From contig JADGQF010000016.1 of NCBI GenBank assembly GCA_017882045.1, positions 1-32,090 of the forward strand: a stretch of 32,090 nucleotides of DNA, read 5' to 3'. Both the position numbers and the translations under genes were made by a program. The notes under the pieces are model-generated. The model searched no databases, had not been told where the DNA came from, and was given only the letters and a program-made list of their open reading frames with translations. Origin of the DNA: Anaerolineales bacterium. Lineage in GTDB: Bacteria; Chloroflexota; Anaerolineae; CG2-30-64-16. Below are positions 1 to 7,625 of the stretch, piece by piece (the first letter of the stretch is position 1; every line of letters starts with the position of its first letter).

Positions 1-809
1 AGCGCCAACGGCGCGACCACCAGCAGCGCGATCACGCCGGCCAGCAAGAGGCCGGCAGCCGGAGCAAGGGTGAGCGGCCGGACGGGCGACCGACTACCTG
101 TTTGTTCTGCGTCGCCGTGCCCTGAGGTCTCGACGGAAACGCGGGCGGGCTTACGTGGGCCGAAGGCGAGCAGTGCCAGGGCCAGCGTGGCCACCAGGAC
201 GGGCAGGAGCCGGCCCGCGGGATAGGTGTAGGGGGACAATCCTGTGGCTGCTCCGAGCGCCAGCCATGCGCCCACTCCGCCGGTGCGAGACGCGCGCCAG
301 AAGGCCCAGAGGATGACGACCAGAAACAAAGGCACCAGCACCGGCTCGATGCCGACCCGGCTGAAATGCACGTGCCAGCGCAGGATGGCCAGGACGGCGG
401 CAGCCAGCAAGGGCATGCTCGCAGGGATGCGCCGGTCGGCCTCAACCAGCTCGCGCCCGAACGCGTAGAGCGCCGGGATGGTGAGCGTCCCCGCCAGGGC
501 GCCCACGCCGCGCATCACGACCGGCGCCGGCCCAAACAGGCGAAAGGCCAGGGCGGTCAGGTAAATGAACATTGGCTCGACGCCGAAGTTGCCGGGGAAG
601 AAAATGGGGTGATAACCAGGCTGCGTAATCACACGCCAGGCTTCCCCGGCCTCGTAGGCCTCGTCATAGTGGAATCCCGGCGGGATGCTGTCCAGTTTCC
701 AGAAACGGAAAGCGGCGGCCAGCGCGGTGATCAGGACCAGCGCCAGTGCCGGACGCCAGATAGACCGGCCTGCCGCCCGACTCCGCTCACTATACGCGAT
801 GCGTCGCAT
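1..809 (-). CDS. GT39/ArnT-like (PMT_2-type) membrane glycosyltransferase, 3' end truncated by window edge
   Basis: Reverse-complement translation from ATG at 807-809: MRRIAYSERSRAAGRSIWRPALALVLITALAAAFRFWKLDSIPPGFHYDEAYEAGEAWRVI...FGVEPMFIYLTALAFRLFGPAPVVMRGVGALAGTLTIPALYAFGREL...; open to base 1. N-terminal TM followed by an acidic 'DEA' loop motif typical of GT-C enzymes. Not in the ORF track, apparently because it lacks a stop within the window. Confidence 0.8.
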   Translation of the reverse strand, partial: MRRIAYSERSRAAGRSIWRPALALVLITALAAAFRFWKLDSIPPGFHYDEAYEAGEAWRVITQPGYHPIFFPGNFGVEPMFIYLTALAFRLFGPAPVVMRGVGALAGTLTIPALYAFGRELVEADRRIPASMPLLAAAVLAILRWHVHFSRVGIEPVLVPLFLVVILWAFWRASRTGGVGAWLALGAATGLSPYTYPAGRLLPVLVATLALALLAFGPRKPARVSVETSGHGDAEQTGSRSPVRPLTLAPAAGLLLAGVIALLVVAPLA

Positions 810-842
810 GCTGGATTACGGTCTCCAACGTCGAGAGGATTC

Positions 843-1199
843 TCAGAAGGCTTTCCCGTCGGCGACTTTCTGCTCCAGCGCCGCGGCCACCGCCTCCGGG
901 CTGCCGGCGATGCGTTGCACGCGCGCGCCACCCGCCAGCAGAGCGGCTTCGGCATCGGCAGACACTAGCGCACTGTCGGCGATGATGGTGACTTCGCTCG
1001 CCGTGGCTGCCTCCGATGGGCTGAAACCGAAGGCCGGCGTGAAAGCCTGAAGAAAGCTCTGCGCCAGCAACAGGTGGGCGCGTGTCGCCGGCTGCGCGGC
1101 CGGACCGAACAGCACATAGTGCTCTAGCGGCTTGCCGGTGGCCTGCGTCGCCGCGTCGCCGGCAAGCGAGTCCTGACTGCCCATGCTGAGCCTATTCAT
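843..1199 (-). CDS. 118-aa hypothetical protein, homologous to the C-terminal domain of the adjacent 1082-aa protein
   Basis: MNRLSMGSQDSLAGDAATQATGKPLEHYVLFGPAAQPATRAHLLLAQSFLQAFTPAFGFSPSEAATASEVTIIADSALVSADAEAALLAGGARVQRIAGSPEAVAAALEQKVADGKAF*. The track ORF extends to 1298, but overlap with the upstream gene favours the ATG at 1197-1199. Confidence 0.7.
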   Translation of the reverse strand: MNRLSMGSQDSLAGDAATQATGKPLEHYVLFGPAAQPATRAHLLLAQSFLQAFTPAFGFSPSEAATASEVTIIADSALVSADAEAALLAGGARVQRIAGSPEAVAAALEQKVADGKAF

Positions 1200-1219
1200 T
1201 GCTTCCTCTCCTCTGCCGA

Positions 1220-4200
1220 TCAGGCGAGGCCCGCCACCAGGCCGTCGAAAGCCGCCGCCAGGGCGTAAACGTCGCCGGACAGCCGGCTGACCTGACACCC
1301 GGCAGCCCGCAATGTATCCTCGGCGCCGGCCGGCGCCAGGTCGCCGACGATGACGACCTTGGCCGCCTGGGCGGCTTGCTCGAGGCTGAAACCACCGCTG
1401 GCGCCGCTGCGCTGCAGATATGGTAATGCCATCTGGAGCGCCAGGCGCGTCTGCACTGCGCCGGCCGCAGGCGGGCTAAAAAGCAGATATTGGGCAAACA
1501 CTTTATTGGCTTCGGGCGCCAACGTGATGTCTTGGGTGACCGTCGCGCCTGCTGCGATCACGATCTCCGACACTACCGGTCCCCCCGTACCCACGGCCAG
1601 TGCATAGCTGCCGGCGGTCAGGCGGTTGAACCGGTAGACGCCATCCGCATCTGTCTGCGTCACCGAAAGCTCAGCGCCATCGCGCAGTAAGCGCACGATC
1701 TTGTGGGCGGCAGGCGACCCGTCGTGCGCCAACACACGCCCGGTCAGCAGTCCTAGCTGTGAGGGAAGGCTCCATATCAGGTCCTGAACCAGCTCCTGAG
1801 CACCGTCCAGGATGATACCGCTTGCCACCAGCCCCATGGCCTCCACATCCAGGCTGTACGTGCCGGCCGGTAGATTGCCGAACCGGTAACTGCCGTCGGT
1901 CTCGGTGCGGCCCTGTGCGACCAGGTCGCCCTGCCGGGTCAGCGTTAGCAGCGCGTCGGCCTGTCCCTGGCCAGAAGCGTCGACCAATTTGCCGCGCAGC
2001 ACGCTGTGCTGGGCCTGGAACAGATCGATCGCGGCCAGCTTGAGGATGTTCTCGCCGGTCAGATCCACATCCTCCAGCATTTGGTCCGCCACCTGCAGGC
2101 GAAAGCGCCCGGCCGGTAGCCCCTGGAACGCGAACTTGCCGTCCGCGTCGAGCGGAGCCTGGCGCGTCCAACCCCAGGGCGCAGGCGCGTATAGAACTGC
2201 GACCAGCCCAGTGGATGGATTCAGCACCTGGCCCTGCAGGCCACTGCGCATTGGAAAAAGCAACGTGAACAGGCCGTCGGCTTCGAGCAGAATATGTGTG
2301 GCAATCAGACCGGCGCCGTCCAGGCTCAACTGGTACTCGCCGGGCGCGACGCCGGTAAAGGCAAAGGTGCCGTCTGTCTCGAGCAAAGCCTTCAGTGCCG
2401 CCGGACCGCCCGCTGGCGGCGAAGCGGGACTGAGATAGAGCGCTGTGCCTGCCGGCGCGCCGGACACCTGTCCCTGCACGCGCGCCGTCCCGGCAATCCC
2501 CTGCAACTGGAAGTTCACCTCGTAGGCGACCTGCTGTCCCTCAGGCCCTGGGACGTTCGCGGTGTCGAGACCATCCGCCGCGTCGCTGGGCCAGTCGTTC
2601 TGCACGATCAGCAAGCGAAACATGCCGCGCGTATGGACGAACTTATACAGTCCGCCGGGCGCATAGGGATCGGCGCCGCTGGTAGTCACCGGGAACTGCG
2701 TCCCGGCCGCTGCACCCACCCACGACATCTGCACCTTGATGCCCTTGAGCAGGTTGCCGTCCGGGCCGGTGATCGTGCCAAAAAACTCGTCCCGATGCCC
2801 GGTCTCCGCCGGCGGCAGCAAGCGCTGCAGGGTTTTGACATAACGGTAACCTGCAGGAGCGCCGGCAGTCAGCTTGACGCTCTTGCTTCCCCAGCTATCC
2901 AGGGCAATACCGGCCACCACGCTGCCGGGTATGGATAGCTGGTAAACTCCCAGGGGCAGACTCTCGAAGCGAAACGCGCCGTCCGCCCCAGTATGCGCCA
3001 GGCTCACCAACCCGCCATCTCGCTGCAACGTCACTTCTACGTCGGCCTTGAGTGTGCCCTTTTGGTCGACTACCCGGCCCGACAGAGTGCTCAATTTTCC
3101 TCCACCTAAGCGCACGATCAGTGGAGCGGTTACCGCAGCCACGACGTTGATGCCCTGCTGGACCACACCTTGCCCGCCCACTGACAGGTCGTAAGCGCCG
3201 ACCAGTAAATGCGCAAAGTGGAACCCGCCGTCGCTGCCCGCCACGGTCGCCGCCGATACCTGGCTCCCCTGCAACAACTCCACGCGCAGGTCGGGCAGCG
3301 GATCACCGATGTCCGCGCGCACGAGGAAACCATCGAGGACCCCCTCGTTCTGGGCGCCGATCGGGTAGTTGGGCATCGACTTGACCGCATCGACAACCGG
3401 CAACTGGCCATGGAGATCGAAAGTGGTGTTCCACCAATCCGAGTACCAGGACTGGCTCTCCCAGGTGATGTCAAATGAGCTCAGCCGACGGTTGGCCAGC
3501 AGCCAGAAGCACATCGTGAAGTAGCTTTCCGGGCAAGTAACCCCGTGTATCTGCCGGTCGCCCTGCAGAAAATCGTTGATGGCCACAACCCAGTCAGCGT
3601 GCATCTGGGGCGTCAGTCGGGGATAGCGGCGATCATCCCGCCAGCCCATGCACGGACCGCCTTCGGTGCTCAGGATCGGCACCTTGTGGCCCAGGACGCG
3701 CATGGCTGCTTCGTCCGGCACTTGCCAACCCAGGAAACAAAGCGCGTTATTCATAATCGTCTTGCCGGGATTCTTGTCCGACGCTCGCCATTGGTTGATC
3801 AGCTCGCGTGGCTGATTATCCCATGCCCAGGCGCACAGCTTATCGTATTCCTCCTGGGTCAGGGCCAATCCTGTCTGGTTGACCGCGTCGTAGGGATAAT
3901 CCAGCGGATGATTGAGCGTATAGTTGTGAATCGCGATCCACGCGCCGCTGTCGAACAGGTCCGCCCGGCCCCGGGCAACGACTTTTTCCAGGGCGCTTCC
4001 CATGGAGTCTACGGACATGGCCGGAAGGGCCGGCAGGCCGCCCGCGGCCAAAATTGCGTCGGCATCGATGATGAAGTTATCTACCACGATATCCAGCGAG
4101 CCCGGAGGGGTCACCCCGTTTTCCCACTCGATAGACACATCTGGCTCATTGTTGGACTCGAAATAACGCACCCCCGCCTTCACCAGCCGTTTGATGGTCT

Positions 4201-4468
4201 CCGTCTCTCGACCACCCAGGTGCCCGGGGTTCGGGGCCTGGCGGTACAAGCGCACGATCGGAAAGATATCCGCGGCAAGCAACTGCTCGCACAAGGGCAA
4301 CGACGAGCCGCCGCCATCGTCAAGGGTCTTCACCCATTTGACGTGCATTTGCTGCAACTCAGCGATCCACAGACTCAGTGTGCTGGCCTCAGAAGGGTAC
4401 AGAATAGTGGACCAGTGCACACCACGCCGATTGTCGTTTCGTGGTCGGGGAAAATCCTGAAGGTGCAT
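1220..4468 (-). CDS. Glycoside hydrolase clan-A-like TIM-barrel protein with about 7 carboxypeptidase-regulatory-like/SpaA-type beta repeats and a C-terminal domain
   Basis: N-terminal GVHWSTILYPSEASTL... barrel with an 'ESNNEPD' acid/base-type motif and a 'PILSTEGG' nucleophile-type motif. Repeats of the form 'L.G.V....G......V.L...G......T..DG.F.F..L..G.Y.L.V'. SD-like AAGGAGAAGG just upstream of the ATG. Confidence 0.8.
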   Translation of the reverse strand: MHLQDFPRPRNDNRRGVHWSTILYPSEASTLSLWIAELQQMHVKWVKTLDDGGGSSLPLCEQLLAADIFPIVRLYRQAPNPGHLGGRETETIKRLVKAGVRYFESNNEPDVSIEWENGVTPPGSLDIVVDNFIIDADAILAAGGLPALPAMSVDSMGSALEKVVARGRADLFDSGAWIAIHNYTLNHPLDYPYDAVNQTGLALTQEEYDKLCAWAWDNQPRELINQWRASDKNPGKTIMNNALCFLGWQVPDEAAMRVLGHKVPILSTEGGPCMGWRDDRRYPRLTPQMHADWVVAINDFLQGDRQIHGVTCPESYFTMCFWLLANRRLSSFDITWESQSWYSDWWNTTFDLHGQLPVVDAVKSMPNYPIGAQNEGVLDGFLVRADIGDPLPDLRVELLQGSQVSAATVAGSDGGFHFAHLLVGAYDLSVGGQGVVQQGINVVAAVTAPLIVRLGGGKLSTLSGRVVDQKGTLKADVEVTLQRDGGLVSLAHTGADGAFRFESLPLGVYQLSIPGSVVAGIALDSWGSKSVKLTAGAPAGYRYVKTLQRLLPPAETGHRDEFFGTITGPDGNLLKGIKVQMSWVGAAAGTQFPVTTSGADPYAPGGLYKFVHTRGMFRLLIVQNDWPSDAADGLDTANVPGPEGQQVAYEVNFQLQGIAGTARVQGQVSGAPAGTALYLSPASPPAGGPAALKALLETDGTFAFTGVAPGEYQLSLDGAGLIATHILLEADGLFTLLFPMRSGLQGQVLNPSTGLVAVLYAPAPWGWTRQAPLDADGKFAFQGLPAGRFRLQVADQMLEDVDLTGENILKLAAIDLFQAQHSVLRGKLVDASGQGQADALLTLTRQGDLVAQGRTETDGSYRFGNLPAGTYSLDVEAMGLVASGIILDGAQELVQDLIWSLPSQLGLLTGRVLAHDGSPAAHKIVRLLRDGAELSVTQTDADGVYRFNRLTAGSYALAVGTGGPVVSEIVIAAGATVTQDITLAPEANKVFAQYLLFSPPAAGAVQTRLALQMALPYLQRSGASGGFSLEQAAQAAKVVIVGDLAPAGAEDTLRAAGCQVSRLSGDVYALAAAFDGLVAGLA

Positions 4469-4555
4469 GGCCTTCTCCTTAACGGGCTAACTTGTAGCGA
4501 CCATTACTTGCGCACGCATGATACTCCATCTGCCAGGGTTTGGCAAACATTTCAT

Positions 4556-4584
4556 TTGACGGAGATGAGGACTTATGGTTAGAT
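4556..4584 (+). promoter_or_regulatory. Putative sigma70-type promoter for the 4594 gene (TTGACG-N17-TTAGAT)
   Basis: TTGACG 4556-4561, 17-nt spacer, TTAGAT 4579-4584; start codon at 4594. The -10 match is weak. Confidence 0.35.
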
Positions 4585-4593
4585 GTAGTTTCC

Positions 4594-7536
4594 ATGAGAG
4601 AGTTCTCCCTGATGAAGCCTCGCGCGGTCAAGGCGTTGATTCCCCTCCTCCTGTATGCCGGCCTGGCGACCGGCTTCTTTTGGCCCTTGCTGCTCCATCT
4701 CTCAAGTGGTCTGCACGATCGCTCCGACACGGTGCTCAATACCTGGATCATCGGTTGGCAAGCGCACATCTTGCCTCAAGCCCCGCTTGCCTTGTTCGAC
4801 GCGCCGATATTCCACCCGCTGCGCAATACGCTGGCCCTCTCTGAGATCCTTTGGCCGGCCGCGCCGGCAGCGGTGCCGCTGACCCTGGCCACGCAAGCAC
4901 CACTGCTCGTCTATAACCTGCTCTTCCTGGCCAGTTTCCCGCTCGCCGGATTCGGCGCTTACCTCCTGGCACTGCACCTGACCGGCAGCCGGCCGGGCGC
5001 GCTCCTGGCCGGGATCATCTATGCCTTTTCGCCGCACCAGTTCGGCCATCTAAGCCAGCTACAATTGCTGAGCATCGGCTGGCTGCCACTGCTGCTGCTC
5101 TTCCTGGACCGTTTCTGGGAGCGAGGGAAACCTCGCGACGGTCTGCTCCTGGCGCTGACCATGGCCGCCCAGGCCCTATCCGCCTTTTATTATGCCTTTC
5201 AGGTCCTCCTGGTCGCCGGGCTGTTCCTGCTTTACCGGCTCATCATGCCGGGCAGGGCAGGCCTGGACCTGCGCGGCCGGTTTCGGGCGCTGGTCCGGTT
5301 AGCGCCCTGGGCAGCCCTGGCAGCCCTGCTCATACTGCCGTTCACCATCCCCTACTTCCAGGTGCGCAGCCAGTTGGGGCTCCAGCGCTCGCTGGCCGAA
5401 ACCTTGAGTTACGCGCCGTCCCTGACGGATTACCTGCTGCCGCTGCCGGGTCACCCACTCTACGCTTGGCTGCTGCCTGACACCGGCAAACTGGGCGGGG
5501 GCGGGCTCTTTCTGGGCCTCGTCCCGCTCTGCTTGGCTCTGACCAGCCTCGTCGCCCGGCGACCTGCCGCCGCCGCCGGTCATCTGCGCCGCACGCATCG
5601 GCTGAGCTCACTGTTCTGGCTGCTGCTCTTCATAGCCGCGCTGATACTTTCTCTGGGCCCGCGCCTGAAGCTGACGCCCGCTGACCCCGGCGGTCTCGCT
5701 CTGCCCTTCGGCTGGCTCTACCAGCACGTTCCCGGCCTGACGGCCATCCGCGCGCCAGGCCGCTTTGCGGTGAGTGCGTTCCTGGCGCTGGCCATGCTGG
5801 CCGGCCGCGGCGCAACCTGGCTGCTGGAGCGTTTGCGGAGGCCGGGTATGCGTGCGGCCGCCTGGGTTGCGTTGGCAGCGCTCTGCCTGCTCGAGTACGG
5901 CGGCGGACAACCACCGTTTGCCGTCTACGCCATGCCCGACCTGGCTGCCCCGCCTGCGGTCTACAAATGGCTGGCCGCTCAGCCTCCGGCGGTAATTGTC
6001 GAATTGCCACTCAGTTCCGACATGGCCCTGCCGCCCCCCGCCTCAAACGGAAACGGGGGCGAGGCCTGGCCTGACTACAACGTCATGCGCTACCAGTATT
6101 TCGGCCTCGACCACTGGCAGGCCACCGTCGACGGCTATAGCGGCTTCACCCCGCCCCATCACCGGGAACTGGGCCTGGCCCTGGCCGATTTCCCCTCCGA
6201 ACGCGCAGTGGCCGTGCTGCGTGGACTGGGTGTCCAATATGTCGTCATACACGCTGGCTTGCTTGACGCGTTCCAACCCGGACGTGCCGCTCAACTACGC
6301 CCGGCCACAGGGCAGGCGCTGAATGAGGCGCCCGGCCTGGCGTTAGAGAAAGACTTCGGGACGGATTGGGTTTACCGGATTCTGCCGGCGGCGGGGCCGT
6401 CGTTGACGGGCAGTTTCTGGATTGACCAGGACCAGAACGCGTTCCTCGTCATGCGGACAACCGGCCGGGGGACGGCAGTGCTGAGTCCCGGGCAGCCGCT
6501 GCGCGTGACAGGGTCGCTACAGCGGGCGGAGGGCAGCAACAGGCAAACGTTCGAGGATTCCCTGACTCTGCCCCTGGCAGTGAGCGAGATCAGCGTCCTG
6601 CCGGTCCCTCTGCCGCGGCCCACGCTGGCAGGGACCTACAGCACGACGCTGGAGGCGGTGAATGCGCCGTTCGCCGTGGCAGATTATGGCGCGGCGGTGG
6701 AGTTCCAGACCGCGCGAGCAGAGCCGGCAAGCGAGCTTCTGCCCCTGCAGCTTAGCGCCGCGCGCGTTCCCGAACGGGCAGTGCCGCACCAGTCCCTGGC
6801 CTTCACCCTGACCTGGCGTTTGCTCGACCGCCCAGCAGGGGATTACAGCGTCGGCCTCAGGGTCGTGGATGGGAACGGGCAAGCTGTGGCAGCGGATGAC
6901 CGCACTTTGATTGGCGGACAGGACCCGGTGCGCAGCTGGCGCCCGGGCCTGGTGTTGACGACCACCCACACGCTCACCTTGCCCGCCGATGCCCTGGGCC
7001 GCTATACCATCCGCGTGTCCGTATACAACCAGGACAAGGGCTATCGCTACTTTGACGCGTCCGGGGCGCCTGGCGCGGACTTCGCTCGGCCTCTGCCGGT
7101 CAAGCCGGCCAACCTGCCGTATACCGGCCTGCCGCCCGCCTCAGCGCAAGCCAAATTCGATCACGATATTTACCTGCTCAGCGCCCAGGGACGGCCGCCT
7201 GAAGCAGACGGCGGCACATTTGAGGTTTCCACCAACTGGACGGCCGGTCAGACCCCGCCAATTGACTACACGGTCTTTGCTCACCTGGTGAGCCCGGCCG
7301 GGGAGTTACTGGCCCAGCAAGACCAACAGCCGGCACAGGGGCGCTACCCGACGGGCATCTGGGGACCCGGGGAACTGGTGAGCGACACCCTGCACATCAG
7401 CTTGCCGGCCGGTCTTTCCGGCAAGACTGCTTGCTTGCGCCTCGGCCTATATGACCCGGCCACCTTGCGCCGCCTGGCTCGCCAGGACGCCACGGGCGAC
7501 TTCTGGCAAGGGAGGCAGTGCTGGCAGCTGCCATAA
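4594..7536 (+). CDS. Large multi-pass membrane protein (GT-C glycosyltransferase/YfhO-like) with C-terminal extracytoplasmic beta-domains
   Basis: MREFSLMKPRAVKALIPLLLYAGLATGFFWPLLLHLSSGLHDRSDTVLNTWIIGWQAH...; many hydrophobic helices in the N-terminal half, soluble repeats after about aa 450. The ATG at 4594 or 4612 is preferred over the ORF-track start. Confidence 0.75.
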   Translation: MREFSLMKPRAVKALIPLLLYAGLATGFFWPLLLHLSSGLHDRSDTVLNTWIIGWQAHILPQAPLALFDAPIFHPLRNTLALSEILWPAAPAAVPLTLATQAPLLVYNLLFLASFPLAGFGAYLLALHLTGSRPGALLAGIIYAFSPHQFGHLSQLQLLSIGWLPLLLLFLDRFWERGKPRDGLLLALTMAAQALSAFYYAFQVLLVAGLFLLYRLIMPGRAGLDLRGRFRALVRLAPWAALAALLILPFTIPYFQVRSQLGLQRSLAETLSYAPSLTDYLLPLPGHPLYAWLLPDTGKLGGGGLFLGLVPLCLALTSLVARRPAAAAGHLRRTHRLSSLFWLLLFIAALILSLGPRLKLTPADPGGLALPFGWLYQHVPGLTAIRAPGRFAVSAFLALAMLAGRGATWLLERLRRPGMRAAAWVALAALCLLEYGGGQPPFAVYAMPDLAAPPAVYKWLAAQPPAVIVELPLSSDMALPPPASNGNGGEAWPDYNVMRYQYFGLDHWQATVDGYSGFTPPHHRELGLALADFPSERAVAVLRGLGVQYVVIHAGLLDAFQPGRAAQLRPATGQALNEAPGLALEKDFGTDWVYRILPAAGPSLTGSFWIDQDQNAFLVMRTTGRGTAVLSPGQPLRVTGSLQRAEGSNRQTFEDSLTLPLAVSEISVLPVPLPRPTLAGTYSTTLEAVNAPFAVADYGAAVEFQTARAEPASELLPLQLSAARVPERAVPHQSLAFTLTWRLLDRPAGDYSVGLRVVDGNGQAVAADDRTLIGGQDPVRSWRPGLVLTTTHTLTLPADALGRYTIRVSVYNQDKGYRYFDASGAPGADFARPLPVKPANLPYTGLPPASAQAKFDHDIYLLSAQGRPPEADGGTFEVSTNWTAGQTPPIDYTVFAHLVSPAGELLAQQDQQPAQGRYPTGIWGPGELVSDTLHISLPAGLSGKTACLRLGLYDPATLRRLARQDATGDFWQGRQCWQLP

Positions 7537-7625
7537 TCGGGCGGCGAAAGCAGTTCCTCGACGGTGGCGGAAGCAGTGCCTCGCTGCCAGCGGATCAGCC
7601 GGCGCCCCTCGCGTGGCGGTAGTGC

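Noticed and set aside
366-968. 200-aa plus-strand ORF at the left edge
   Set aside because: Antisense to the GT39-like gene, whose reverse-complement translation is clearly a membrane glycosyltransferase.
3545-4582. 345-aa plus-strand ORF antisense to the glycosidase-like gene
   Set aside because: No recognisable domain; the opposite strand has a convincing GH-like barrel and repeats.
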